Positions 12,490-24,900 are shown, counted from the stretch's first letter. The stretch is 64,000 bases of DNA from Isoetes taiwanensis (GCA_021234155.1 JAJEKV010000010.1:9210260-9274259); one strand, 5' to 3'. The notes: generated from the letters alone by a model not told the origin. Program-made: numbers and translations.

Positions 12490-15400
12490 AGATCTACATC
12501 ATAGTCCTCCCTCATTCTTTTGCCGCTCTCATCTCGCCCTTCTCGTTTATCTCCGCGCCTTTGCCGAGACTTGAGTTTTTATCCTCCTTGTCCTTCCTGG
12601 AATGGTAGCTAAAGCTACTTTTTAAGCTCGCAAAGGTTGCCTCATCGCCTAGTGAGTCGGAGAATGGAGGTCGATTCTCGAGGACGTTAGTTTAGCATAA
12701 TCAGATGAAGACTTGGCCCCTAGCTCTTGATGTTCATCCGGTAAAGTAGGTAAGGCAGCCAGCCTCATCTTCACAAAATTAACAAAGATCCTTATCAATA
12801 TCCACGGCTACACAGCTTGCGCCCTTCTTAAGTGCACATGCGATAGTAGTACCAGAAACTGAGAAAAGCATCAAGCACCCAATCTCCTGGACGCGAGAAC
12901 ATGTCCGTGAGATGGTTGATGAGCTTTTGTGGTTTCGGGTAGTGATTCACAATCCCCGCCTTTGTGCGCTTGGGTCCCGCAATTTAAAGAATAATCACTG
13001 AAACTCAAGGACGTTTGAGAAGTTTTGACAAAGCGGCAGTGTTGAAGTGTTCCATGGTCCTCTTCCCATCAAAACTCCAATAAGCTACATGAAGGTACTC
13101 TACCTGCTAAGCAACCTTGGTCCTCCACCATGGTAGTTGATGTTGATGTTTTGTACCTAGTAAAACATTTAAAGTGATGTTTACTTAGCAAAAACAAGAA
13201 CACACTTCAAAACGAAGCAGGAAATACTATTCCTAATACACTACGTAAGCAAAGAGAAAAGTAATCAGATTCGAATAAGACTTACCGTATTGCTGGTTTT
13301 CATATCCTCGCCAACCGAGAACCAAAGTGGTTTTTGAAAGCCGATTCTACCAAGCCGCATCGCATGCTCGAATGGAAAGTAACTAAACGCCAATGTTTAG
13401 TCATAGATCCGCTTGATTCCATCAATAAAAGCATTAAACTCTGAAAATTTGAAGGGTCTGGTCGTCATATCTCATTGCCTTTAAGCTTAAACCCGTAGGG
13501 AAGATCAAAGAATAACCAAAGTGAAGTCCTGTGGGCTTAACCGTTCCGACTAGGTTCGTGGTAATCACCATGAATGATTGAATATAAATTGTTTTGATCA
13601 AACATGCAGAATCTCTCGTAGTCGGATGGTTCTAACTCAACAGTTCTTCCGTCAGCTAACGACCTCTCTTCCCGTGCTGTTCTAACCAAATGCATGAAGC
13701 CCTCGGGAAGGTCTTTGTTTTTCTTTTTGCTCTGAGGAAAAACATGACAACAACCGAAGGAGATCGTGTGTGCAAAGGCGAGGAATGTTGAGAGTACTTA
13801 CCCGCCCTCAAAATTTTGGTGCATATTGCACAATTCGCCGGCGGCGGGCTGTGGTAGAGTTCCTTTGCACCTTTCCCATGTCTCTACGCTTAGTCGCTCC
13901 ATCAAACATGTTTGACATGTTATGACGCTCTTTGTCGCAAGACGTTAAGGAAACAATGAGTTAAAAAGTAAGAAACAAGGCAAAGAAGAAGAAAAAACAA
14001 ATAAAAGTCAAGCTAAATGTATTCGAATACAAACCGTTAATCGGGTGATGTTACCTCTAAATAAAATGCATTGTGTATTCCTAATACACATTGCTTCTCC
14101 TCAAGAAAGCAATGTCTATTCGAATACACAATACTTTTTTAGAAGAGACATGTATTCCGTATCACACATGGCTTCCTTTTATGGGCAATGTGTATTCCGA
14201 ATACACATTGCTTGTCTCTAGAAAAGCATTGTGTATTCCGAATACACAAAGGCCCATGTGAAGAAAGGTATGTGTATTCGAATACACTATCTACCCCGAT
14301 GTTTTTGGGACTCTAACGCCTAAAGAGTAAAGTTTGTGGCGAGATCTTACTTGTGCGATTCCTTTGACATTTCTTCTAGGCTAAACTCCTTGTCAACAAC
14401 TTTTGGAGAAGCCTCTCCATAATCTCTCGTGGTTTCGAGAAGCCCTGCATTTCTCGCCAGACGGTAATGGTCATTTCTTTTTGGGCACGCCGATGATTTT
14501 TTCTTGGTCGCCTCCTTGCCCTTGCTCTTTAACTCCCCTCGCTCAAACATTGAAAATATCTCGCCCGGAGTTCCCAAATCTGCTCAAAAAAGATTTCACG
14601 TGAGATAGTTGATTTGTTATTCGAATACGCTTTGTGCTTACCTTGCCATCTCTAAAAGCTAATTGAAACCAGCTTATCGTGGGCCAATAAGAGATCGCCT
14701 TTATTGGCCTCGCCATATTTAAGGCAAAGATTCAATGGCACACTTCCTTAAGCTCCAAGGAAAACGCCGGCTTCTTCAGTCCTCACCGTACTTTTCCTTT
14801 TGAAAATTACGTATCCTTGTGCATGAACCGGATCTTGTCGACGGCTCATCTTTAGTTTATATTCGCTGTCGGCATTGTGGGTGTTGGCAACGATTTTCGG
14901 CTTCTTCATCCGGTAAGACCACAAGAGACGCCACAGAGGACGAGAGGTACCTCGTTGTTCTTCTTCTCTTTGTAAAGTTGCCTTCTTGCCTTGAAGTCGT
15001 GATTGCCTCCCAAGACGAGTGAGTGTAGGTCTCGCTTTCTCCGGCCATAGTCCCGGGGTTTTGCCCTCGCTCCCCATCAACAAGGACAACTATTGGGGCT
15101 ACATGAGCATTTGATTGCTCCTTATTCCGCTTTTCGGGTTCCTCAAGTGATCTCAAGCAGAATTTTGCTTAACCTCGGTGGCCTTTCACCGCCTTCATTT
15201 TTTGGTGGAAGCTTCATACAAGGATCGGCAATAATAACACCTTGCACAAACTTGTGCGTGTTTATCTCCTCCATTTTTCCAGATGTTTTATCAACTTTTT
15301 TTTTTGATAGCAACACCGTGCTTTGCCTTTCCCCTTCTTCTTTTTTTTTGTGCCCTCAGAGCATCTTCGCTGTAATCAAAGCCGCTTTTTTTTTAGGCTC

Positions 15401-15900
15401 TTTAGCCGCAACGGTTTTGCCTTTGCCGCTTTGGTGGTGGTGACGGCGGCCTTTCTTCGGACTCGATGGACTCCCGTGATGGTGATGCAATCGCCGGCTA
15501 TCTAGGTTATCTTCCCCTTCTTCCGACTCGCTATGGGAAGTCCTCGCCGTTGTGCTTCGAACGAAGTTAATGATGGAACAGAGCGACTTCTTTGTTCGTG
15601 TAGTGAGAAACATACTTGTAAAGAGGATGGGATTTACTTTCACCACTCTAAGGTATGATTCATCAACATGAATAAAGCCTTGGGATGTCCGAAAAAGAAA
15701 GTCTCCCTTCCTCGACCGGACTCCCCAAATACCTCACCGACGGCCGATGGTGCCCATGCACAAATTCCTTGTCATCGCATCTTTTGGTTCCGGGTCTACG
15801 TACATGTAGAAAAGTCGTGGTGCTGTACTTTCCTGCACCCCCTTGTAAAGAACCATTGAGTCCGGAAGTTTTCAGAGATAGTCAAGCGCACCGACTCCCT
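12490..15900 (-). pseudogene. N4/N6-type (beta-class) DNA methylase-like gene, multi-exon, frameshifted
   Basis: The C-terminal part (minus strand, about 12,760-12,990) reads NHYPKPQKLINHL, then SRPGDWVLDAF, then an ACALKKG...CVAVDIDKDL stretch. This is the typical end of prokaryote-type N4-cytosine/N6-adenine DNA methylases (PF01555-like): the SAM-binding DxFxGxGT loop followed by the acidic VxIDID strand. The glycine loop itself is scrambled by small indels. Upstream exons with clean GT-AG introns can be drawn: introns 13,157-13,285, 13,732-13,801 and 14,580-14,641, and a donor at 14,347-14,350. The exon at 13,286-13,731 carries KDLPEGFMHLVRTAREERSL and HAMRLGRIGFQKPLWFSVGE. The N-terminal exons (14,642-15,660) are Lys/Arg/Ser-rich with an acidic patch (SESEEGED) and a His run, suggesting a nuclear protein; I see no known domain there. 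The DPPY motif could not be located with certainty. Transcription would run away from the divergent DUF7869-like gene. Confidence 0.65.
14073..14287. repeat. Intronic array of the palindrome GTGTATTC(C)GAATACAC
   Basis: Five copies lie at 14,073-14,089 (one variant base), 14,114-14,129, 14,190-14,206, 14,231-14,247 and 14,272-14,287; the last is a perfect 16-base palindrome. They are separated by 25-60 bases that share cattgc/aaagca words. The array lies in the intron that starts at the donor 14,347-14,350 of the methylase-like gene. Single related words (attcgaata) occur in its neighbouring introns at 13,275, 14,035 and 14,625. Confidence 0.85.
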
Positions 15901-16214
15901 CAAGCCTTCTCTCAGGTGCGCGGTTTTGTAATGACTTTGAGGGGCCTTTTCTCGTTGTTTCTTCTGTTTGTCTTGTCTGGTGTAAATTGTTTGTAAACAC
16001 GACCTTGTTAGAGAAAAACAAGAGCCAAAACTATTCCGTAATACAAAATGTCTTGGCAAAAAGGGAAAAAGAGGGCAAAAAGAGGACAAAAATGCCAAAA
16101 AAGCACTCAAATCTTGACAAAAAACTGGTCTAAACAAGCTTTAAATGCAGCAAAAAACGCCAGATTAACTAAAAATCGCATGGAAAAGTAACCTCTTAAA
16201 ACCTAAAACACGAA

Positions 16215-16390
16215 GGTAGATTCGAATACACTTTGCTTTCACTGGCTTGTGATTCGAATACACTTTGGCTTTCAATGGGCAAAGTGTATTCCGAATACAC
16301 TTTCGCTTTCAGCTCGATCCGGAAAAGCAAAGCCAAAGTGTATTCCTACTTTGAGTGAAAGCAAAAGTGTATTCTGAATAAGAAAAATGA
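16215..16390. repeat. Second cluster of the GTGTATTC(C)GAATACAC palindrome, divergent intergenic region
   Basis: A full copy lies at 16,284-16,300, with partial copies at about 16,220-16,232, 16,251-16,264, 16,338-16,345 and 16,367-16,380. Flanks share the word aaagc/gcttt. The cluster sits between the methylase-like gene and the divergent DUF7869-like gene, so it could be part of a shared regulatory region. Weaker remnants continue to about 16,700. Confidence 0.75.
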
Positions 16391-16765
16391 CATGCAAAAT
16401 GATTGTACGTTGTACTTTCTTACCGACCGTCCATGTTCTCTATGTAAATCGGAATACGCCGAATATTATAATCGAGTCGCCGGGCAAGGGCGACTTTGAG
16501 CTCGTAGACCTGAATACGCGAACTCGGCGCCCGAAATTTCCTTTTAAAGGTATCATTTTCGCCTTGCTCTTTTTCTATGTGATGCTAATAATGCTCAGCT
16601 TTTTACTATCCCTACTCTTTGTGTATTCCGTATAGCTTTTATTTTGACTTTCACTTGATTAGTACCGAACTTCTACTTGTACTACGCGGGCGGTATTCTG
16701 AATAAGAAAAGCTCTGACATTACGTAAAGTTTCTCAAATCTCTTTACTATTTTGCGCTTGTCAAG

Positions 16766-19700
16766 ATGACGAACCGCTTCGCGGAACAAGCTTCCACCAC
16801 CTTTTGTTGTCTCAAGCTCGCCCGGTTCTCGAGGACACGCTTTGGGAACAACGCTATTTCTAGTGAAGACCGGCATTCTCCGACTCCTACCTCGCTTCAT
16901 CGTTGTTGCTTCTCGAAGACACACCGAAACCAAAGACATAACGTACTTCCACCACCCTTCCAACCACAACCAAGTCCTCAGACAAAGACACTCATATCTC
17001 CTTCCAAAGAATCACCACTAGTTCTGAGAGGTTGCCACCACCCTTTGTTCCATCCCCTGACCCCTAGTTTCTCCACAACAAAGGGTGCTCAAGAACAAGC
17101 TACCCCCTTTTATAGTTTCGCCCCTTCTTCGCAAACATACAAGGAACACAGAAAACACGTAAGACCGTGGAGATTCACTACAATTTCTCTCACCGTGACT
17201 TCACTACAAATGAGGACGACGCCCAAAGATGCACTCCTCTTCACACAACAACGGTTGTGACACATGGATTTGCGTAATTCCAAACGCTTCTAAAGGAGAT
17301 GTTTGCAAGAACTCCTTTTCAAGATGGTACAAGAACAAATGATGCCACAACCTCTTATGGGCCATCACCATCCTTTAACACCGCCCTCTCTATTCCGAAC
17401 AACTTCACGTGGTCTGCTTTTCCTCTACAAGCACACCACTCGACATGAGGGAAGTCACCCCCCCAGTAGAAGTTTCATCGTAAGATGAAGACACCAACGA
17501 GGAACAAAGAGATTACATGTTCTCAAGCCAATCTTCAAAGAAATTCAAGGTGGATTTTGGTTTGAGGGCGTGTTCTCTCAGAAGAAGAAGAAATCTTATG
17601 GATGAACACAAAATGAGGAGACTTTTGAGAACTAAATGCTGCTCATTGGGTTGCATCAACAGATTTAATATGGCTAAATTACGAAAGCGCTAGAGACAAC
17701 TACAGCTCCATGACATTGGCGCACTAGAATGCCTACTTAGCTTATCATGTAAGACCGACCGCAACACCTTCTTGCACTACATTAACCGGCCAAGAAGTTT
17801 GCCGAAATGCTTTATGGTTGTCCACCGCTTAGGGTCCACCGTAATGTCCGGTAATACACAAAAGACCGGACAAAAATCCAGCAATCGATGATCATTGTGG
17901 GCCAAGAAGAGTTGTAACCATGCATGCCCCTTGTTCTTTGTCATGGATGGAGAAATATTTTAGAGAAACATGTGAGAAGCTACCTAACAAAGAACATGTA
18001 TCATTTAACCGATAACATCACCAAAAAAGATGTTTTAATGAGTACAAAGAGACTTGCACTCGCCTTCAAAGACATCTCTTACTCACACTTCACCGATCGT
18101 GGAAAAGTGAATTCGGCCTTGTGAAAATTCCTAGAAAACATAGAATGTCCGCTTTGCTCGAGGTGTGCGTAATTAAAGAGTCAACGAGAAACCCGCAAAG
18201 ACAGAGGTCGAAAGAAGTAAGCTCATGTTCTCCAATCTCTCACTTGTTTCGTGAGAAAATGTTTTGACCTGATTTCTTCTATAGATTGTGCAACGTAACC
18301 TTGCCGACATCGTGAACAACAAGCGCTAGAGAGAAGAAAAGCTTGCCAAGCATAGAAAAAAAGCTCTTGAACGCCCAATCGCAATACATGTCTCATTGTG
18401 ATTGATGGAATGGACCAAAAAAAACAACTCTACCACATTTCTTGAACATTCCTAAGGATGTGCCGAGGAATGTTTTGTTAAGGTCCACCTTGTAGGAGCT
18501 ATGGTCTTCAAAGGAAGTCTAAAGTGCAAAGTATTTTTGACGATCCAAACTTGCATGGTGACCAACCTCACAATTACAATTCTTAACAAGGTCCCGTATG
18601 CGAGCAAGAGCAATTACCACCGCTGCTTTATCTCGTAACCTGACAATACTACAAGGGAGAACAAGAATCAAACACTCTTTATGCGATCGTGCCATGTTAG
18701 TGGAGCTAGGGATCTTTAGAAAAGTGAAGCTCTTGCTTCTTACTTGTAGGCCACACTCATGATCGATTGACCAAATGTTCAAAGATTTTTCTCGGCGCCT
18801 TAGAAGGAAGAAGGCTTTCTGCCTTCCTTCTTTAGTTCGAATTATTGAAGATTCTTACACTCCTACTCCAAAGGTCGATCTTCTTAAAGAGACCTGCTGA
18901 TTTTAGAGAGTTTGTTTTCTCTCAACGCTCAAACAGAGAACAAGTCGTGAACAAGTTGAATGATCTCACCTTTTCAAAGATCATATCAAGTTCTACTTGA
19001 AGGATGGCCAAAGCTTCTTGCTGTGGGAAGAAGTATACCACAACTAAGGACCGAGTCCACCGTAGGGATTACGCTTCCTTAAATATATTCCGCACACTTC
19101 CTTCATAGAAGCGTGCTTTAACAACTTCCTCTCAAAAATCCTAAGGAGTCCAAGGTACCCCGTAGTCATCCTTAAAAGCCATTGAAAATGGAATTTCCTC
19201 AAGCTTTAAGTACTTCTTAGAAGAAGATCGGATGTGGTGGAGTAATTTCTTTCTCGGAAAATTGTTGTACAAAAATATAGCTCTAAGACAGCTTGCAAGA
19301 ACCATTTCAATGGCCTAACACCTTCCATCAACCCCAAAGACTAAGGTGTCCAAGCGCAAGCTACATTTGCACCTGCAGTAAGACGAGGAGGACCGAGTCA
19401 TGTACCCTCGACCAAGACGCAGGAATGAGCCTCAAGGTAATATCACGTAAATTACCAAAGGTATGCTAATTGCTCTTCCGACCGAGGAGGATGACAAAGG
19501 GTCGACCGCTCGATAGCAAAAGTGCTTGACACACTCAAGGAGGAAGGCTTAAATACTAAACTCAAGATTCATTGGCTTGCAACACGCCGAAAAATGCTTT
19601 TGAAGGTAGATATGAGTTAGAAATGAGAAGCCAAGGAAAAGGGAGAAAGTCCAAGAAGGTGGGTTGTAGGGACGAGTGAACCTTAATGACGGACTATTTT

Positions 19701-19990
19701 GTGCTATGATTTTAAATTGAAATCGACAATCGCCTACGCCAGACTATCAATTTGCTTAAAAAAGCTTGTAATTACGAAGAAGATGATGAAGAAGGTGGTG
19801 ACAATGCTTCACCGTCGTTGATAGTGATGAGGAAGATAACTCAAGCACTTCCTCGATGACAATTATGAAAGAAGTGAAGGTGATGACGATGGCATAAATG
19901 AACATGAAGACGCCCCGATCCCTCTCTCATCACTCCCTCACACTTTTTGCACACATAACCGAGTCTTAGAAAACACTCAGAATTTTGATG
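16766..19990 (+). pseudogene. DUF7869-like protein, broken (plus-strand copy)
   Basis: Reading through frequent frame changes gives a protein of about 1,000 residues. A Pro/Ser/Thr-rich N-terminal part starts at ATG 16,766. A cysteine cluster (KCCSLGCINRF, about 17,628-17,670) follows, then WMEKYFRETCEKLPNKEH (about 17,950-18,000), ISYSHF (about 18,080), VIDGMDQKKTTLPHFLNI (about 18,395-18,450), DNTTRENKN (about 18,649-18,675), ELGIFRKVKLLLL (18,700-18,745), VGHTHxxIDQMF (18,745-18,782) and LRRKKAFCLPSLVRIIEDSY. The tail after 19,760 is strongly acidic (EEDDEEGGDN). Order and motifs match the DUF7869-type family. The three acidic motifs (DGMDQ, DN..NKN, HTHxDID) resemble an RNase H-fold nuclease core; that is inference. 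No intact frame exceeds 165 codons, but the strong motif conservation suggests either recent decay or sequencing errors. The gene is divergent from the methylase-like gene, with about 0.9 kb between them. Confidence 0.68.
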
Positions 19991-20321
19991 TGAATATGAA
20001 GATTCTATCTTCAAATTTTGAGAATACTACAGTTTCAATTACAGACTTACTTCAATTTTTGTTAAATATTTTATCCAATTGAAATTAGAGTTTCTCTTTA
20101 AAACATACTTTTAAGAACATTCTTTTTGCTAAGAAAAAGTGACACTTTAAAAGTCAATTCCTCAAGCAAAAAAAAAAATTAGTCATTTTGGGGGTCAAAA
20201 TAGAATTTCATGCATCTTTTTTTTTAACCTCATTTTACCCCTTTTTGTAAAAAAAGGGAATCTTTGAGGAATATTCCTTTTGCTCTCGTTTCAATGATTT
20301 GCTCCGCTTTAATCGCAACTT
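19991..20321. other. Spacer before LTR A2, nothing recognised
   Basis: AT-rich sequence with A and T runs. It may hold the 3' end of the preceding gene. No polyadenylation or terminal inverted repeat could be assigned with confidence. Confidence 0.4.
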
Positions 20322-21949
20322 TGTTATATCGCTATGAATAATGTATATTTACTCGACCGATCACTATACAAGTCTATCTTCATAGCCTTGTATACCATAG
20401 ATTGTGGCACTAGGGGGCATGACTAAGTTATTCATATAACTTAGCCAACCTTAGGGTTAAGACCATTTTCCACGGCCTTAACCTATTGGGCAACCGCCAC
20501 ACGAGACTCACCCGGATTGGTGCCATTGGCATCTTAGGTGGACCCTAACTTATATAGGTGGAACCCTAACCCTAGGCCTCTTTCCCGGCCCTAGCACCCG
20601 AGACTCATCTACTCGCTCAAACCCCGCTTTGAACATCGCTTGCCGTGGCATAGGCTCGGTGCGGCGGCCCCGAGGTAGACTCTCGTTCTTGGAGCAAGAG
20701 CAGCATCCGTGAGTCGAAGACCATGGAGGCACACCGGATCGGGAGGGAGAGCATCGGGGCGGTATGTAGGGTAGTAGTTGTGATAGCTCATCCGGAATTA
20801 GCATTCCGGATGTGCTAGTATCTTGTATCTAGAGTAGAGCCATCCTAGAACCCGTATTCAACATCTTGAACCCTAATCAATGAACCCCTAACCATTAGTT
20901 AGATTGTATGATTAGGTTAAGATGTTCTTCTTATGATCATTCTTAGGATATGATGATTATGTGATGTTGGTTGATCATGTTTGCTCCTCTTGTATTGGGA
21001 AGGGGGTAGAGACCTAGGGCCATATGTAGTATGCTCCTAGAGTAGATCCCTTAGTTCCTATTAGATGCGGCCTTTGTGCATAGTAGCCCACCCGGGCTAT
21101 AGAGGCTATGATGTGACTCCAAAGACTACACAACGGGGCTAGAGGCAATCTTTGAGGGAGGATCCCTCCCGAGTGGGGGCTACGGGATCCCATAGTGGGC
21201 TAGGCTTATGGTCGGTCACTTCGCCGGCCGAGCATGGGTCTCACACCTCTGGGCCGATGGTGTCGCCACGCCTCTCAAGAGCTGCAAGTGTCGGCTTGGC
21301 TCTTGTTTTGGGGGTTCACGTCACGCAATCGTGGTGTCGCCACGATTCTCTAGCCGCCCACCGAACCTCTAGACCCCGGGAAGGGGAGATGCAACCCTTC
21401 CTGCCTCATCCGGACCGTGGAGATGCAACCGAGTAGTCCCGATGGGGTGATACCATGGGATTACGTGTCCCAAGGCTAGAGTCACGCCAGAGCTTGATTT
21501 AGCCCATCCAGAAAGTATGCACCGTGAGGGGGTGGATGGAGTGGTCAACCCTAGCCATTGTCTTATGCCAGCCCTCGCCATTGTTATGACTCCGTTACGC
21601 TCTATCTTGAGGCCTAGCCTACCGGTCACCCTCCTTATGAGCTCCGAGCCATGGGTAGAAGCTCTTATGTTTTATGGCATAGGATTATCTTCTTTGCGGT
21701 TAGGGATATGTGATGGACTACCCTTCGAGGTAGTATGTTGTATTGTTATTGCTAGTTCGACGTTGTTTATGCTTCCACTGTGATAGGAGCTCATAGGGGA
21801 AGGGCGCGACACCTTTCTTAGTGTCCCCCCGCCCACACTAGGATTCTCTCAGAAAGTGGGTTAGATCTGAGGGCCCATGCGGTTGATGGACCCGATGGGG
21901 GATTTCTGCCGAGTGTACCACGGGGCAGATATTTAGCAGGAGTGTCACA
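20322..21949 (+). repeat. 5' LTR, family A (copy A2)
   Basis: Matches 57,550-59,193 along its whole length and ends in gtgtcaca one base before a primer-binding site. The 5' edge is approximate: homology starts at tatatcgctatgaata near 20,327, and the first about 20 bases of the other copy (TGTGGACGCC...) are not recognisable. A TATA-like box (cttatatagg, about 20,548-20,557) precedes an R-like region. About 1.63 kb, similar to the 1.64 kb of the 3' LTR. Confidence 0.82.
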
Positions 21950-21950
21950 A

Positions 21951-21963
21951 TGGTATCGTGAGC
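21951..21963 (+). other. Primer-binding site (tRNA-iMet), element A2, altered
   Basis: TGGTATCGTGAGC differs from the canonical TGGTATCAGAGC only at its CAG, where CA is replaced by CGT. Position directly after the LTR matches element A1. The change is probably a base-calling or assembly error at a CAG site, but could be a real mutation. Confidence 0.85.
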
Positions 21964-24900
21964 AATGTTCTTGGTTGACCAAGAGCTAGCCCCCGACCAT
22001 ATCCCCCTAATAGGTAGACTAATTGGCCTAGCTAATGAATGGAATGAGAATTCCAGTCTTGAACCGCTGAAAAGGGAGAATTTTTTTTCCCATTAGTAGG
22101 GTCGTAATTAGATTAAGTATAGTCTAAGTGGTGGAAATAATATAGTCAAAAGAAACCTTCTAGTAAATTTGAGCTCAAGTTGTTCATGAACCGCACCTTT
22201 CAAGCAAAAAAATTGAATGAGAAATCGCTCAAAATAAAGTTTGAAAGAAATGGCGTGAAATGACCACTACTTGGCCCAAAAAGGAATTAGGAAATTTTGA
22301 CAAATAGTTAAGTGATTAGGGGAAGTACCTTAATTATTAACCCATAGTTATAATAAAATTTACTCTTAAGAAAAAGTAGCTAATAAACCTATAGAAGCGC
22401 TCTACTCCCCAGAAGTTCCCAAAAGGTAGCTTGAACCTCCCTCTTACCCCTTGTAAGGCTTAATTAGAAGCTAATCTCCAAAGTCGCCACAAGAGTGTCC
22501 ACCAAACGAACAGCCGACGAGATCGATCCAAAGGAGCCGCGAAGATAGAGACAAGATCGCTCGAAGAGGCCACCATCAAGGAAGCTAAGCTGTTGGGAGG
22601 ACCAAACAAGTAGCTAGGAAGGTTGGAAGCTCCAGCTTGCAACTCCAAGCAACGTTGAAGCACTCATGGTGGGCGGGCGATTGTAAGCAAATTTTTGAGG
22701 CCCCGCCACCTAGGGCTGACGACGAACTTAGCCACTCAAGCTCTTCGCATTTAATCGCTTTACCTGTGGAGGAGCAATGACTTAGCACTTCAGGGTGAAT
22801 GATCTAAGGTTCTGGGAAATTGAGATCGGGGTATATGTTTCGGGCAGAGGAAGAGCAAGTAGCAAGAGCAACCCCAAAGAATGTGAGCAACCCCAAAGAA
22901 TCAGGGAGAGAAGGAAGAGCAAGTAGCAAGAGCAACTGACAAAGAGGAGCAACCGCAACACCGTGAAGAATAGGAGCAAGCAGAGGAGCAACCCTAGAAT
23001 ACGAAGCAACCCCAACCAGGAATGTTAAAGAAGGGGAGCGAAAGCAATCAATGCTAAGAAAAAGGAAGGAAGAGACGCGAAAAAGGAGAGAACCACAACT
23101 AGATCTAACCTGAGGAGGATGAGCCCAAGAAGAAGAAGGCAACATGCAAGAATTATTCCTCCCAATGGATCTCGATAAGGTAGCCGCAATCTGGTCGAAA
23201 AAGCTAGCCTCCACCACCTCGACTTCGATTCCCCTAAGAAGGTCCGCCATGGGCCAAATCCCAAGACAAGAGAGTCGCTCAAAGATATTCGGCATTGCCA
23301 ACAATAACACTACCGATGATCCAAACCGTCTTTTCGAGTGCCTACATCAAAGGTCTATCCAGGAGTTCGAGATAGGGCTACTACATCGAACCACATCAAC
23401 GGCGGGCGGGATCTCGCCACGAGCTGCCAAAGCCGAGGAGGCCAAGATCCGCACCCTTGATGGTCCGAGCCCCCGCAGAGGCAGCAGAGGGCGAGCTGGT
23501 ACAACCTTTTGAAGAAGGCAACCTCTGCTGCCCGATCCATACCAAGCAGGCCCAAAGACCTCCACCCTGGTGAGGAGGAGTCGCAAGGAGAAGTCGTGAA
23601 GAGCCCCAGTCTGCAAACTATATAAATATAAGTTTTTCATGCACATTGTTTTACTCATTAGAAGTAAATTTACAATAAATTAATTGAATATTCTTGTATA
23701 AATTAATTGTAGTAGAATCCCTTGCATCTTACTTAAAATGCTCTTAATTGGCTAAGTAGCATAATCACTTGATTTAGGGCCAAATTGATCCAAATTTCGT
23801 ACCAAAAGATGTTAGAATGCTTAGAAATTGTCTAGAAATGCAGTGTAGCACTTTAAATTTGTCAAAAAATATCCAAAAATAGCTAGAATTGGCCCACCCG
23901 GGTGAGACCGGGGTCTTACGGGTCATATGATTCGAAGTAAAAAATTTAGCAAAATTGCATTGAAAAGGGTCTTAGTACATATGCTAGTCTTCTACCTTGC
24001 ACTCTAGTGTCTTGTAGTACCCGCTTTTCAATCCATTTGAACCTCATTTTAAAAGAAATCCCACAGTAGCGGGAATCGAACCTCCCACCCACAAGGTTGA
24101 ACCCCCCCAAACCCCCCCGTGCCAACCACTAAGGGCGGGCATCGTTTATGTTTGAATTATAATTCTTAATTAAATTTAAGCTTTAATAATGTTAGATAAT
24201 ACTAATGGCCAAGCCTTAGACTTAGAACCAAGACCAGCGCTTGCATTCATCCTAGCTTAGTTGTCGCTCTTATCTTGCTAAGTGTCTTCTTGTCTACATA
24301 CAGGTAGTATAATGAAACTTTTTCTTAGAAACCCAGCTAGTTACCAAGGCCTTAGAAATTGTTGTCACACGTTGGTAGGGTACACCAACACACGTTATAG
24401 GTGCACTATCATCAAGTGTCTTCAGGCATGCCTTTGTATCATAGATAATTGTCTAGGAATTCATTTTATCTAGGTAATTCAGTCTAGCACACCAAGTACA
24501 CCCAGTGAATGAGTCTCCTTCTACCACCCCATAACAGTAAATAAGTATCTTCCTCAGTGTCTAGTAAAGTGCCAAATGCCAAGTGGGTCATTTGAGGTAG
24601 AGTGGATAAATGTATAAAAACAGGGATTGTAGAGTAAGTACACATAAGTAATTCTTCTTGTGATAGTATTAGTTGCCTTGTGCACCTTAGGGCAGTAAAA
24701 CAGGTCAGCAGAACCTTCGTTCCGGATCCTCGAGCCTCGACAGTGGAGACACTCGACAACATCAACGAATTGAAAGCAAAGGGCAAACTTATGGAGGAAG
24801 CTTCAGCTAATCAAACGCCAAGATGGTGTACAGGGAAGGCCGAACACAAATAAGAAAGGGGAGCCTATCGGAAGGACGACTGCGACATGAGGAGAGACAT

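Noticed and set aside
14073-14287. CRISPR array
   Set aside because: The repeats are palindromic with uneven spacing and shared spacer words, and the context is a spliced eukaryotic gene.
15796-16137. Minus-strand frame with hydrophobic Phe/Leu-rich start as a membrane protein
   Set aside because: Its start is a low-complexity translation of A-rich repeats; only its position suggests it could be the 5' end of the methylase gene.
8370-19990. KDZ or CACTA transposon
   Set aside because: I could not find the matching transposase motifs, a CACTA terminus or terminal inverted repeats; the protein motifs fit DUF7869 better.
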